The notes: generated from the letters alone by a model not told the origin. A stretch of 64,000 nucleotides of DNA from Balaenoptera acutorostrata (GCF_949987535.1 NC_080064.1:41178282-41242281), one strand, 5' to 3'; shown: positions 11,640 to 23,091, counted from the first letter of the stretch. Program-made: numbers and translations.

Positions 11640-11990
11640 TTAAAAGTATAGACTACGTAGTTAACCTGCTTCATTACAGATGGAGAGACTGAGGCCCAGC
11701 AAAGTGAAGTGACTTGCTCAGGGTCTGAGACTAGAACCCAAATCTCTTGATTCTTAGCAATTACTCCAAACACCAAGATAAAGAAAAGAAGGAGGGAAAC
11801 TAACATGTACTAGGTCTCAAAGACAGAGCTGCATAGAAGTGGACCTTTCACATACACTGACTCTCTGACATGCTTCTCTTGACTGTTTGTTCTTGTCACT
11901 GTTCTACAGAGGAAGGCTGAGTTACTGAGAGTCCAAGGTCCCCAAGCTAAATGAGGGCAGAACTGGGATTCCATGCACACCTCTGTCTCC
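11640..11990 (-). mobile_element. Two antisense MIR fragments
   Basis: TACAGATGGAGAGACTGAGG (11676) followed by AGTGACTTGCTCAGG is one antisense MIR. A second weaker copy runs from about 11860 to 11985 (TACAGAGGAAGGCTGAG; CAGAACTGGGATTCCATGC). Confidence 0.65.
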
Positions 11991-12439
11991 AAGTACAGTG
12001 GTCCCCCTCACTTAGCACATGTTTTGGCGTCACTCAAATAAACCAAGACTGTTCTAACTGCTGTAGGAAGAATAATGGAAGAAAAAGGGAAAAAGCAGAC
12101 TTCCACCAAATATAGTCCACATAGGCAAAATGATTCTGTAATCAGCACACTGAACATGCATCACTAAATGGAGAGCTGGATAGAAATGAGAAAAGGTAGC
12201 ATCAGCAGACGAGATCTATGCTCCCAATAGCACTATCACCCCAGTTCCCACAGACGTGTATGCAAATATATTGATATACAGGTGGCTGGGAACCATGATG
12301 CTAAGGGCAAAGATGTCTCTTCCTAGAGAAAGTCAGGTACCATTGCTGTGTCCTTTAAGAATGACTTTTGACCTTCTATGATAGGTTTCTTTAAAAGCTT
12401 ACGTTTAAATGTCAGTATTTCCATAAAATTACCTCATAT
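11991..12439. other. Unassigned non-coding block
   Basis: The start (CAGTGGTCCCCCTCACTTAG near 11997) vaguely recalls the end of a DNA transposon, but no matching terminal inverted repeat was found. Confidence 0.3.
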
Positions 12440-12660
12440 TTCTACAGTATAGAGAATAAGAACATGGGTTTTGCAAGGTCAGACAGAAAAGGCTCTGACA
12501 CTTTTGTTTTGCCACTTACTAAATGTGTGGCCTTAGCTTCTATGAGCCTTCATGTCCTCATGTGAAAGATGAAGACAAGGATAATGTTCTCTTAAATTGT
12601 CATGAGATTGAAATATGGTGTTGGAGGTAAAACACCTGGCACAGGACACAATGTGTAATA
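12440..12660 (+). mobile_element. MIR SINE
   Basis: Near full-length MIR: GTATAGAGAATAAGAACATG, GCCACTTACTAAATGTGTGG, CATGTCCTCATGTGAAAG and ACACCTGGCACAGGACAC appear in the expected order. Confidence 0.8.
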
Positions 12661-12689
12661 GATCACTCCCTTTTATCTCCTTCTGCTAA

Positions 12690-12880
12690 TTATAATGTTC
12701 CTCCAAGTTTTCTCATAGGTATTTGATCCTCACAAGAATCCTGTGGGTCAAACAGGGCAGAAGATATTTCCCCATTTTACAAAGACCCAGGAACCAACTA
12801 CATGATTTGCTTAGAAGCCTCCAGTTAATAATTATGTTATTGGATACTAAACCCAGGTTTTTCTAGTCCATGTCATGCTC
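12690..12880 (-). mobile_element. MIR SINE, antisense
   Basis: TTTGATCCTCACAAGAATCC (12722) and TTCCCCATTTTACAAAGACC (12768) are the antisense MIR core. Confidence 0.75.
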
Positions 12881-13011
12881 CATTTATTCATTCAACAAAT
12901 ACCCACATACTAGCCTCAGCAGTGAATAAGACAGACCAAGTCCCTCTCCCCATAGAAATTCCTCTTTATGTAATAGTTTCTACAGAAAAGGGTATAGAAA
13001 ATAGCTGTAGA

Positions 13012-13311
13012 GGGGCTTCCCTGGTGGCGCAGTGGTTGAGAATCTGCCTGCCAATGCAGGGGACACGGGTTCGAGCCCTGGTCTGGGAAGATCCCACATG
13101 CCGCGGAGCAACTAGGCCCGTGAGCCACAACTACTGAGCCTGCGCGTCTGGAGCCTGTGCTCCGCAACAAGAGAGGCCGCGATAGTGAGAGGCCCGCGCA
13201 CCGCGATGAAGAGTGGCCCCCGCTCGCCGCAACTAGAGAAAGCCCTCGCACAGAAACGAAGACCCAACACAGCCAAAAATAAATAAATAAATAAATTTAA
13301 AAAAAAAAAAA
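13012..13311 (+). mobile_element. CHR-type tRNA-derived SINE with target-site duplication
   Basis: Full-length cetartiodactyl CHR SINE. The tRNA-derived head shows a Pol III A box (TGGCGCAGTGG, 13025-13035) and B box (GGTTCGAGCCC, 13068-13078). It is followed by the family body and a TAAA/poly(A) tail (13275-13311). A perfect 16-bp target-site duplication AGAAAATAGCTGTAGA lies at 12996-13011 and 13312-13327. The long minus-strand frame over it (about 12916-13251) is a usual SINE artefact, not a protein. Low divergence and intact duplication indicate a fairly recent insertion. Confidence 0.95.
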
Positions 13312-13327
13312 AGAAAATAGCTGTAGA

Positions 13328-14419
13328 AAGCAGAGATGCCTTGCCACAGACACTGTAGGTGAGCCAGCTACAAGCAAAGCATCACAGCTCTTGTGTCAGA
13401 CCCCTGCTTGTTAAAGAGGGATCCCAAAATATCTGGCAGGAGGTGGTACTGCTTGTCCAAAGTTAATGATGTGCCAAAGGGCCCATTACACGTCACCACA
13501 AGAATACAACACACCCTCTTTCCCCTTCACCACAATTGGAACAGATTTTGATGTTACTTTAGAAATGTTTCAATGTGTCTATAGAGCTATTTTAGCATTC
13601 TCTTAGTTATACCAATCAACACTTCAAAACAAGAGAAACTTGGACATATGTTCTTCCTGATCATGCCTCACGTTGAACTAAAACAGTCTTAACACATTAA
13701 AAACACGAAGGAAGTTCTTGCTACTTTCCCCTCACACCTCCCTGCCTCATGACCCAGTTTAGGGGCTGATTTTACTTGCCTTATGCAATGCCCTGCTTAG
13801 TTCCCTGACCTCACATCTCTTCCTTCCCTAAAACTGGTGCTCCTTGACTTAATCTTATTTTTGCAAGTATTTAAGTATCCTTCCTTTAGCAAGACCATCA
13901 TTTGATGCAGGAAGATCAGCATCAAATCAATGTCATCTGGTTCTATATCTCGACTTCAGGCAATGTCCAGGTGACCATTCAATTAAAAATGAGCTATGTT
14001 CTCTCTAACCCTATTCCCTAGCACTTTCCCTGCAACATCATAAGCTTTCTCCACGCCCTCCTGCCTCAACCAAGGGCCTCAGCTTCTCCCTCCATTCCTG
14101 GCCTTGGAACTAGAGTGTTCCTCTCCTCCACACTTATGGCCTGTCACAATCTGGACATAATTTGCCCTCCGGCCTAATGCCCTTTCCCCTCCTTCATAAA
14201 AACCTTGGCATTAGCCATCTTGATGAGCCAATATTCCCCAACACCTTCTGCCCCCCAATCCCAATACATAACATATGTCTTCATGTCTGCACTCATACTT
14301 TGATCTACCTAAAATAATCCCATCTAATCTCTGCCTTCAGAAATTCAAATCCAGATCTAAAATATGACCTTCCCTACATCCTCAAACACTGAGCAAATAA
14401 AGCAGGAAAATTGTCTAGT
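13328..14419. other. Mostly unassigned; pyrimidine-rich, possibly old L2
   Basis: No gene is visible. Positions 13950-14390 have the pyrimidine-rich style of sense L2 (AATAATCCCATCTAATCTC; ACCTTCCCTACATCCTC), but I cannot fix boundaries. Confidence 0.3.
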
Positions 14420-14615
14420 GTAGTGAAAGAGTATAAGCTTTTAGTTGTGTAGACAGAGTTGTCACTAGCTTTGTGGTCCTTGGGAAACTCAATAAACCTT
14501 TCTGAGCCTCAGTTACCTCATCTATAAAATGGTGATGATAATATCAACCCCAGATGGTGATAAAAATACTAAGCCTGGCACATTGCAAGAGCTCAATAAA
14601 TGACAGCTATTTTAA
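14420..14615 (+). mobile_element. MIR SINE
   Basis: GAGCCTCAGTTACCTCATCT (14502) followed by ATAAAATGGTGATGATAATA, then AAGCCTGGCACATTGCAAGA and GCTCAATAAATGACAGC give the complete 3' half of a MIR. Confidence 0.85.
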
Positions 14616-14679
14616 TTATAAGATGGTGTGTGCACAAACTACTGTCAAAGAACTTGGAATGTGATGGGTACCACAGATT

Positions 14680-14850
14680 CCAGAAGGAGGAGTACTCACG
14701 TCTACTTGTAGAACTCATGGAAGTCTTGCAGGGCAAAGCATTTGAACTCGGCTTTGAAAAATGGTTAGATTATCAACATATAAAGATGACAGGAGAAAAC
14801 ATTCTAGGAAGAAATAATGCATAAGTAAAAGTATGCAAGAAAGAAAATAT
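14680..14850 (-). mobile_element. L2-like antisense fragment
   Basis: AACTCGGCTTTGAAAAATGG (14744) and AGAAAACATTCTAGGAAGAA (14793) match the antisense of the L2 3' region. The plus-strand frame at 14600-14824 is incidental. Confidence 0.5.
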
Positions 14851-15279
14851 GGAGCAGAATTGGATAGTCAAATCACACAGGTTGACTGAAGCAGAAGGAG
14901 GAGGAAAAGTAGTCAAGAGATATATTGCTAGAAATAATTTTGCTGGAGATTCAAACTATGTCATCTACATGGACACATGTCTGAAGTAAATCTTTACACA
15001 AATTCTAACACCACTAGAAAACTTGGAAAATATACCAACGCTTCTCTGTCATGGATCCATGAGGTTTCGGTGAGAACAATTTGGCTTTTGCCAGCATTCA
15101 TAAAAGGTGTGAATAAGATTCAAAACTTTTAGTACAAAGGGAAAGCTCAAAGCACCCCTTTTGTGTTGTTAAGACACAGCAGCCTTTTTGGACTTTATTA
15201 GAAAATTCTTGTGCCAGCTGTCTCTTTTCTCTGACTCACAGTCACGCAATATGCCTCTCTCTTGTTTCTCGTCAGCACT
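14851..15279. other. Unassigned non-coding block
   Basis: No repeat, gene or RNA feature is recognised. Confidence 0.35.
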
Positions 15280-15450
15280 GCACTCAGATACTAATGAGTT
15301 TTCAGCAATAGAAAACCCAACGGAATATTAAAATTGGAAAGAGGAGCTCGTTGAGTTAATTTCGTCGAAGTGCATCACAATATACTGCAGTGTTGTAAGA
15401 ATGAATATTCAAATAGGAATTCAGTCATGGGAAAATTAATTAAGGAAAAT
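15280..15450. promoter_or_regulatory. Candidate conserved non-coding element
   Basis: Unique, non-repetitive block that keeps CpGs in an AT-rich setting (AACGGAAT, CTCGTTGAG, TTTCGTCGAAG) and has a TTAATTAAGG-type homeodomain site (about 15436). No open frame. The regulatory role is inference from composition only. Confidence 0.25.
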
Positions 15451-15639
15451 GTTATTACTAATATTGCTTTTTATACACACACATATGCAGAGACACACAA
15501 CCATCTATTGGCTCCAGTGTTAACAATAATAAAAGTTAAACATTTATGAAAGTGAAATGTTCAAGACCTCTTGTTGAGTTGCTGTTAAAATTTTTTAAAT
15601 TAAAAAAAAATTATCTATGATTCCAGAAACTGTTTCTAA

Positions 15640-16010
15640 AAGACAAATTCCATTGTCATTCCTCTGCTTAAAATTCTGGAATAGATCCAAAACATCCTTC
15701 AGAACAAAGTAAAAATCTTTAGGGCCACAATATTCACTGTGGCTTATGCATTCCTCATCTCATTTCATCTACTTGCATTCTCCCAAATATGTTTTATTCT
15801 TACAAATCTCCCTGTCTTTGCACACAGTGTTCATTATGTGTATAACATTCTTTGACCCTTTTCAGATGCAGCTCACTGTCACTTCTTTCTCCCTCTGCTA
15901 GACAAAGGGACCCTCCTGGGTGTTCCTATACCACTCTGGTCTGAGTGTTAGTTAACAGTAAACACTGGGCACCTACAAAATGCTAGAGACCATGTCAGGC
16001 AATTGTGTAT
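15640..16010 (+). mobile_element. L2 LINE 3' region
   Basis: Sense L2 phrases in order: CTCTGCTTAAAATTCTGG, AACAAAGTAAAAATCTTTAG, TCTTTGCACACAGTGTTC, ACATTCTTTGACCC and CAGCTCACTGTCACTTC. All reading frames are broken. Confidence 0.6.
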
Positions 16011-16059
16011 TTTATTGTCATAGTCTGTTTACTTGGCTGCTCACCCACTAGACAATACA

Positions 16060-16170
16060 TTTACTAAACGACTAGACAAATGCTATATAACAGCACTGTG
16101 CTCAGCACTCAGGTTTAATGATGTACAAAAATAAAATTCCAGCCCTCAGGCAGGTTATAGTTTAATTATA
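16060..16170 (-). mobile_element. L2 fragment, antisense
   Basis: The wording ACAGCACTGTGCTCAGCACT (16090) and AGCCCTCAGGCAGGTTATAG (about 16141) is that of an antisense L2 tail. Confidence 0.45.
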
Positions 16171-16359
16171 TAGATAATTATTACATGTCCTTTGAATAAT
16201 AATCTCTATACTCCTTAACACCTGAATATTTTCTGAATGAGCAAATAATTGAGTGAGTGTGTCGATATGATGTTCCAAAAAATGGAATTTGAGCAGAGCA
16301 GCACACAGCTTCTGCAGAACATAAAATTAAAAAGCAATTTGACATATCAGTACTGGAAT

Positions 16360-16480
16360 CAAATATCAGATTGGAATCAAAATACTGATATTTGAATCCC
16401 AGTCCATGGATTTACTAAATGTGTGACTTTGAACAAGCCTCTCAGTCTCTGTGAGCTTTACTTTTCTAATTTATAAAATA
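16360..16480 (+). mobile_element. MIR SINE interrupted by L1-A
   Basis: TTTGAATCCCAGTCCATGG, TTTACTAAATGTGTGACTTT and TCTAATTTATAAAATA are the left and central part of a MIR. The sequence stops exactly where L1-A starts. The bases after L1-A (ATAATAATAAATAG near 31160) could be its continuation. Confidence 0.65.
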
Positions 16481-16492
16481 CTGGGAGGAAAG

Positions 16493-16501
16493 CAAGATGG
16501 T
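16493..16501 (+). promoter_or_regulatory. YY1-like site at the L1-A start
   Basis: CAAGATGGT at +13 from the inferred L1-A start. In human L1 a YY1 site CAAGATGGC at about +13 to +21 fixes the transcription start. The match in sequence and offset supports an intact 5' end. Confidence 0.6.
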
Positions 16502-17159
16502 AGAGGAGTAGGAGGACATGGAGTTCATTTCTCACCACAAATGCACCAAGAATACATCTACAGATGGACCAATTCTCACAGAGCACTGGCTGAAAAGTAG
16601 CAGAAGACCTTGGACACCAAAAAGGACAAGAAAGATCCCCACATAACCAGGTAGGTTGAAAGAAAGAAGAAAGGAAAAAGAAGAGGAGAGGGAGTGGGAT
16701 GGGACCTGTGCCCCTTGGGGGGAGCTGAAGGAGTGGAGAGGTTCCTTCATGTGGGGAAACCCCCTCACCAATAGGGAGATCAGTTGGGACAGAAAAGGAG
16801 CAACTGGGGCTGTCAGAGGATAGTGAAATGGCCGGTCTTTGGCAGGCAGGACAGAATGAGATCTACACAGACAGTCCATGCCACAGTCCTGTGTGCCCTG
16901 GCCTGGGACGTGTGTCCACCAGTGCACATGGGGGCTGGGTGCTGGAACGTGGGGATTGGAGAGCAAACCCAGGGAGAGGACTGCTGCTGGATGCGAGGAG
17001 ACAGCATGAGGGGACAGGAGTGAGGAAATCTGCAACCGGGAATGCTTGTGGAAGAAACCCGGACTGCCATAGAAGCAAGGCATCATTATTGAGTGATGCG
17101 CAGGGGGTGGAGCCGCCATTGCAGCCTCTCTCCCCACATGCCAGCCCCTGCCCGCCCAA

Positions 17160-17412
17160 GTGCTAGGAAAGGCCCCCGCCAAGGCTGACCCTCTCGTGCC
17201 TGAGGCCAAATGCTAGAAAAGACCCCCAACAGAGCTGGCCCTCCTGCGCCTGCCACTGGGCACTAGGAAAGGCCTCTGCTGGGGCTGGACCATGAGCTCC
17301 TGCCACCGGACAATAGTAAAGGCCCCCACCGGGGCTGGCCATTTCTGCCGGTGGCCGGTAGCTAGGAAAGTCTCCCACCAGGGCCAGACCTGTCGTGCCT
17401 GTGGCCACTGGA
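17160..17412 (+). repeat. 50-bp minisatellite in L1-A 5' UTR, five copies
   Basis: The anchor CTAGGAAAGG or a variant recurs at 17163, 17213, 17263, 17313 and 17362, a period of 50, 50, 50 and 49 bp. Each unit continues with a GGGGCTGGCC-like and a CCTGCCAC-like part. Units are diverged (roughly three quarters alike by eye). A degenerate sixth unit may follow to about 17480. Confidence 0.85.
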
Positions 17413-17754
17413 TTCCCCATGCACCTCATCACTGATGGGGCCAGATCTCTTGTGGCCACCGACTCCCCCAAGCACTAGTCGCCACCAGTACTCCCATGAC
17501 CCCAGCAGCCATGCCACCTACATGTCCTGTCCTCAGTGGGGCAGAGTGCTTCAGGGTAGCTTCGGGAGCAAACCCCTGTGGGTGGCCCACACTCAGAGGT
17601 GGGTCTAAAAGCACAGCTGAGCCACAGGGGCCATGCAACTAAGGAAGAGAAGCTGAAATCTCTCCTCGCAGGTGTGCAAACCATGAATTGACACCCCTGA
17701 GACCGGCTTGGTAAAAACTCAGCACCAATAAAACATCTGAATGGATGAGTGCTC

Positions 17755-18840
17755 CCACAGCCAAGATGGACCTAGCTTTAGCAGTGGTAGATTTTGTGGG
17801 CCCATACACGTGGGGGTTGGGCCATGGTAAAGTCTGAACTGCCCCCATAACACCCACAACAGGTCCAGATCCATGATGACTACAATCCTGGGACTTGACT
17901 TCAGTGGATCTACTCTGGTGGCCTGGTGAGAGCAATGTCTGAGAGACATTGCTGACATAGCCACAGATAAGATGGGGTCGAGAGCAGTGTCAACATTAGC
18001 GTAATCTGAGAACTCACACAGTGGGTGAAAGGTGACACAAAAGAGCACACTCACAGGTGAAAAGGCCCAGAGGAGGAATACTCAGTAGCTTCCCTCCCAG
18101 TGGGAGTGCTCCAACCCCACCTAGGTCACACCACAGATCAGAAACACAGCTAAGGAGCAGATCTGGGAGCCTCTACTCCAACAACTAGGAAGCAGACCCT
18201 GCCCCTGAAAGGGCAGTGAGAACCACAGAGCAACGGGGAGGCCCCACTCAATATACAGGGCAGGCTCTGGTCACACAACACCAGTCAAACCCCCTATTAC
18301 TGGTCTGGATTTAGTAACTGTGGGCTCTTTGGGTACGTACATGTGGGGGTAGGGCCAGACCAGAATTTGAGCTGCCTACATAGCTCCAACAGCAAGTCCA
18401 GGTGCACAATTACTGCATTACTGGAACCTAACCTCAGTGTACCTGTGCCAGTGGCCAGGTGATAACAATGCCTGAGAGTCACCAGGGTCAATTGCCAGGA
18501 TACCCACAGTTAAGGCAGAACTGAGAGCAGTTCCAACAACAGTATACTTTGTTAGCCTGCACAGTGGGCAAAAGGGGACACAATGGAGCACAATCACAGG
18601 TGAACAGCTCCAGTGCAGGAAAACTCAGTGGCTGCTCTCCCACTGGGAGTGCTCCAATACTGCCTACCTCACACCACAGATCAGAATCACAGTCAAGAAA
18701 CAGATCTGGAGGCCTCTACTCCAAAAACCAGGGAGCAGACCTCACCCCTGACAAGGCTGCAACAACCACAGAGCAAAGGCGGGGACCTGCTCAATATCTA
18801 GGGCAGGCTCTGATCAAAACAACAAAAATCAAACCCCCTC
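17755..18840 (+). repeat. Tandem duplication of about 540 bp in L1-A 5' UTR
   Basis: Copy 1 (about 17755-18296) and copy 2 (about 18297-18840) share the same landmarks in the same order. Examples are ACGTGGGGGTTGGGCCA / ATGTGGGGGTAGGGCCA, CAATGTCTGAGAGA / CAATGCCTGAGAGT, TGGGAGTGCTCCAA at 18101 and 18643, and CACACCACAGATCAGAA in both. The offset is 533-542 bp. Divergence is substantial, so the duplication is older than this insertion and is probably a property of the L1 subfamily. Confidence 0.85.
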
Positions 18841-18965
18841 TCAAGGGGATAATGGCACAAGCCTCTGGACCAACCTCACTCATTGGGGGCAGACACCAGA
18901 AGCAAGAGGAAGTATGATCCTGCAGCCTGTGTAAAGGAGACCAGAAACAAAATAAGTTTGACAAA

Positions 18966-19867
18966 ATGAGACGACAAAGAAATACATTGCAGATTAAGGA
19001 GCAAGATAAAAACCTACAAGAACAACTAAATGAAGAGGAGATAAGCAATCTATCTGAAAAAGAATTCAGAGTAATGATAGTAAAGATGATACAAGATGTC
19101 AGAAACAGAATGGAGGCACAAGTCAAGAAGATAAAAGAAAAGTTCAGCAAAGACCTAGAAGAACTAAAGAACAAACAAACAGAGATGAACAAGACAATAA
19201 CTGAAACGAAAAATAAACTAGAATTAACCAATAGCAGAGTAACTGAGGCAGAAGAATAGATAAGTGATCTGGAAGATAGAATGGTGGAAATCTCTGCTGC
19301 AGAACAGAAAAAAGAAAAAAGAATGAAAAGAAATGGGAACAGTTTCAGAGACCTCTGGGACAACATTAAACATGCCAACATTCGAATTATAGGGGCCCCA
19401 GAAGAAGAAGAAAAAGGAAAAGGGCCTGAGAAAATATTTGAAGAGATCATAGTTGAAAACTTCGCTAACATGGGAAAGGAAAGAGTCACCTAAGTCCAGG
19501 AAGTACAGAGGGTTCCACACAGGATAAACCCAAGGAGGAACACACGAGACACATATTAATCAAACTAACAAAATTTAAATACAAAAAAAAAAATTAAAAG
19601 CAACAAGGGAAAAGCAATACATAACATTTCAGGCAAACCCCATAAGGTTATCAGCTGGTTTTTCAGCAGAAACTCTGCAGGCCAGAAGGGAGTGGCATGA
19701 TATATTTAAAGTGATGAAAGGGAAAAACCTACAATGAAGAACTCTACCCAGCAAGGCTCTCATTCAGATCTGACAGAGAAATTAAAAGCTTTACAGTCAA
19801 GCGAAAGCTAACAGAATTCAGCACCACCAAACCAGCTATACAAAAATTGCTGAAGGAACTTCTCTAG
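18966..19867 (+). pseudogene. L1-A ORF1 relic (ORF1p, nucleic-acid-binding protein)
   Basis: ORF1p coats L1 RNA as a trimer through a coiled coil, an RRM and a C-terminal domain. The frame opens at ATG 18966 (MRRQRNTLQIKEQD). Residues about 12-95 are charged, heptad-rich coiled coil (NLQEQLNEEEISNLSEKE; FSKDLEELKNKQTEMNKT). An in-frame TAG at 19257-19259 interrupts it. The same frame resumes with ISDLEDRMVEISAAEQKK, runs through the RRM-start motif NIRIIGAPEEEE and ends at TAA 19491-19493. A further shift follows near 19545. The natural terminator is TAG 19865-19867 after LLKELL. Not functional. Confidence 0.88.
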
Positions 19868-22326
19868 GGAAAAAACACAAGGGAAGAGAACAAAAGAGGA
19901 AGGGAAGAAAGAAAAAATACACACACAAAAATACCCAAAACAATTAAGGAAATGGCCATAGGAACATACATATTGATAATTACCTTAAATGTAAATGGAT
20001 TAAATGCTCCAACCAAAAGACACAGACTGGCTGAATGGATACAAAAATAAGACCCATATACATGCTGTCTACAAGATACCCAATTCAGGCCTAGGGATAC
20101 ATACACACTGAAAGTGAGGGGATGGAAAAAGATATTCCATGCAAATGGAAATCTGGAATAGCAAGACTCATATCACACAAAATAGACTTTAAAAGAAAGA
20201 CTGTTACAAAAGACAAGGAAGGGCACTACATAATGATCAAGGGATCAATCCAAGAAGAAGATATAACAATTGTAAATGTTTATGCACCCAACATAGGAGC
20301 GCACCTCAAAACATCAGGCAAATGCGAACAGCCATAAAAGGGGAAATTGATGGTAACAAAATAATATTGCAGGACTTTAACACCTCACTAACACCAATGG
20401 ACAGATCATCCAGAGAGAAGATTAATCAGGAAACACAAGCCTTAAATGAAACATTAGACCAGATAGACTTAATTGATATTTATAAGATGTTCCACCAGAA
20501 AGCAGCAGAATACACTTTCTTCTCAAGTGCACATGGAACATTCCCAAGGATAGATCACATCTTGGGTCACAAATCAAGCCTAGATAAATTTAAGAAAATT
20601 GAAATCATATCAAGAATCTTTTCTGATCACAATGCTATGAGATTAGAAATCAATTACAGGAAAAAAACTATAAAAAGCACATGGAGGCTAAACAGTATGC
20701 TACTAAATAACCAATGGATCACTGAAGAAATCAAAGAGGAAATCAAAAAAAACCTAGAAACAAATGACAACAAAAACACGATGACCCAAAACCTATGGGA
20801 TGCAGCAAAAGCAGTTCTAAGAGGGAAGTTTATAGCAATACAATCCTACCTCAAGAAACAAGAAAAATCTCAAATAAACAACCTAACCTTACACCTAGAG
20901 CAACTAGAGAAAGAAGAACATACAAAACCCAAAGCTAGTAGAAGGAAAGAAATCATAAAAATCAGAGCAGAAATAGAAGAAATAGGGAAAAAGAAAAGAA
21001 CAGCAAAGATCAGTAAAACTAAAAGCTGGTTCTTTGCGAAGATAAACAAAATGGATAAACCAGACTCATCAAGAAACAAAGGGAGAGGACTCAAATCAAT
21101 AAAATTGGAAATGAAAAAGGAGAAATTACAACTGACACCACAGAAATACAAAGGATCATGAGAGACTACTGCAAGTAATTATAGGCCAATAAAATGGACA
21201 ACCTGGAAGAGATGGACAAATTCTCAGAAAGGTACAACCTTCCAAGACTGAACCAGGAAGAAACAGAAAAGATGAACATATCAATCACATGTAATGAAAT
21301 TGAAACTGTGATTAAGATCTTCCAACAAACAAAAATCCAGGACTAGATGGCTTCACAGGCGAATTCTAACAAGTGTCTAGAGAAGACCTAACATGTATGC
21401 TTCTCAAACTCTTCCAAAAAATTGCAGAGGAAGCAGCTCTCCCAAGCTCATTCTGAGGCTGCCATCACCCTGATACCAAAACCAGATGAAGATATCAAAA
21501 AAAAAAAGAGAGAGAAAATTACAAGCCAATATCACTAATGAACATAGATGCAAAAATCCTCAACAAAATACCAGCAAACAGAATCCCACAACACATTAAA
21601 AGGATCATACACCATGATCAAGTGGTGTTTATCCCAGGAATGCAAGGATTCTTCAATATATGCAAATCCATCTATTTGATACATCATATTAACAAATTGA
21701 GGAATAAAAACCATATGATCATCTCAATAGATGCAGAAAAATCTTTTGGCAAAATTCAACACCCATTTATGATAAAAACTCTCCAGAAAGTGGTCATAGA
21801 GAGAACCTACCTCAACATAATAAAGGCCATATACAACAAACACTCAGCAAACATCATTCTCAATGCTGAAAAACTGAAAGCAATTCCTCTAAGATCAGGA
21901 GCAAGACAAGTATGTCCACTCTTACCACTATTATTCAACATAGTTTTGGAAGTCCTAGACACAGCAATCAGAGAGGAAAAAGAAACAAAAGAATCCAAAT
22001 TGGCAAAGAAGAAATAAAACTGTCACAGTTTACAGATGACATGATAAATACTATACATAGAAATTCCTAAAGAGGTCACCAGAAAACTACCAGAGCTTAT
22101 CAATGAATTTGGTAAAGTTGCAGAATACAAAATTAATATACACAAATCTCTTGCATTCCTATACAATAACAATGAAAGATCAGAAAGAGAAATTAAGGAA
22201 AGAATCCCATTTAACATTGTAACAAAAAGAATAAAATACCTAGGAATAAACCTACCTAAGGAGACAAAGGACCTGTACTCAAAAAACTATAGGATACTGA
22301 TGAAAGAAATTAAAGATGACAGAACA

Positions 22327-22712
22327 TGGGACTTCCTCAGTGGTCCAGTGGTAAAGAATCCACCTTCCAATGCAGGGAATGCATGTTCAAGCCTTGGTCA
22401 GGGAACTAAGGTCCCACATGCCGCGGGGCAACTAAGCTCACATGCCACAACTACTGAACTCAGGCGCCCCAACAAGAGAGCCCATGAGCTGCAAACTGCA
22501 GAGTCCACACACTCTGGGGCCCATGCACTACTATTACAGAGCCAACATGCCCTGGAGCCCGCACATCTCAACTAGAGAGAGAAAACCTGCACACTACAAC
22601 TACAGAGAAGCCTGTGCACCACAACTAGAGGGAGGCCCTCACAGTGCAATGAAGAGCCTGGGCACCACAGCTAAGACCTGATGCAGCCAAATAAAAAAAG
22701 AAAGGAAGAAAA
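22327..22712 (+). mobile_element. CHR-related SINE inserted in L1-A ORF2
   Basis: Starts GGGACTTCCTCAGTGGTCCA and continues with the CHR body (CACATGCCGCGGGGCAACTA at about 22416; GCCACAACTACTGAAC) and an A-rich tail (22690-22712). The B-box part is degraded. Flanking GACAGAACA / GACAACACA is a possible decayed target-site duplication; the L1 reading resumes at ACACAAATAGATGG. More diverged than the other three SINEs. Confidence 0.8.
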
Positions 22713-23091
22713 AAATAAGACAACACAAATAGATGGAGAGACATACCATGTTCTTGGATTGAAAGAATCAATATTATGAAAATGACTCTACTGCCCAAAG
22801 CATTCTACAGATTCACTGCAATACCTATCAAATTACCAATGGCATTTTCACAGAATTAGAACAAAAAAATTTACAATTTCTAGGGAAACACAAAAGATCC
22901 CAAATAATCAAAGCAATCTTGAGAAAGAAAACGGAGTTGGAGGAATCAGTCTCCTGGACTTCAGACTACACTACAAAACTACAGTAATCAAGACAGTATG
23001 GTACTGGCACAAAAACAGAAATATAGACCAATGGAACAGGATAGAAATCCCTGAGATAAACCCATGCACCTATGGTCACCTAATCTATGAC

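Larger units (their letters stand above)
16481..18965 (+). promoter_or_regulatory. L1-A 5' UTR / internal promoter region
   Basis: GC-rich compared with the flanks, beginning CTGGGAGGAAAGCAAGATGG, which is typical of an intact L1 5' end. Its length of about 2.5 kb is large for an L1. It contains a 50-bp minisatellite (17160-17412) and a duplicated segment of about 540 bp (17755-18840). Long open frames on both strands (for example the 225-codon minus frame 16532-17209) come from base composition and have no recognisable domain. Confidence 0.8.

Noticed and set aside
11997..12060. Possible DNA transposon terminus
   Set aside because: No matching inverted end and no target duplication found within about 500 bp.
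13068..13078. Possible tRNA gene (Pol III A and B boxes)
   Set aside because: The boxes belong to the tRNA-derived head of the CHR SINE; no cloverleaf with a paired acceptor stem is preserved.
16532..17209. 225-codon open frame on the minus strand
   Set aside because: Lies antisense in the GC-rich L1-A 5' UTR and overlaps open frames on both strands; no domain and no conservation is expected. Composition artefact.
17160..17480. CRISPR-like regular repeat
   Set aside because: The 50-bp units are contiguous, with no distinct spacers, and sit in a mammalian L1 promoter; a minisatellite fits.
18791..19489. 232-codon minus-strand frame rich in Phe, Leu and Ser
   Set aside because: It is the complement of the A-rich ORF1 of L1-A; antisense of Lys/Glu codons gives Phe/Leu/Ser. 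Not a membrane protein.
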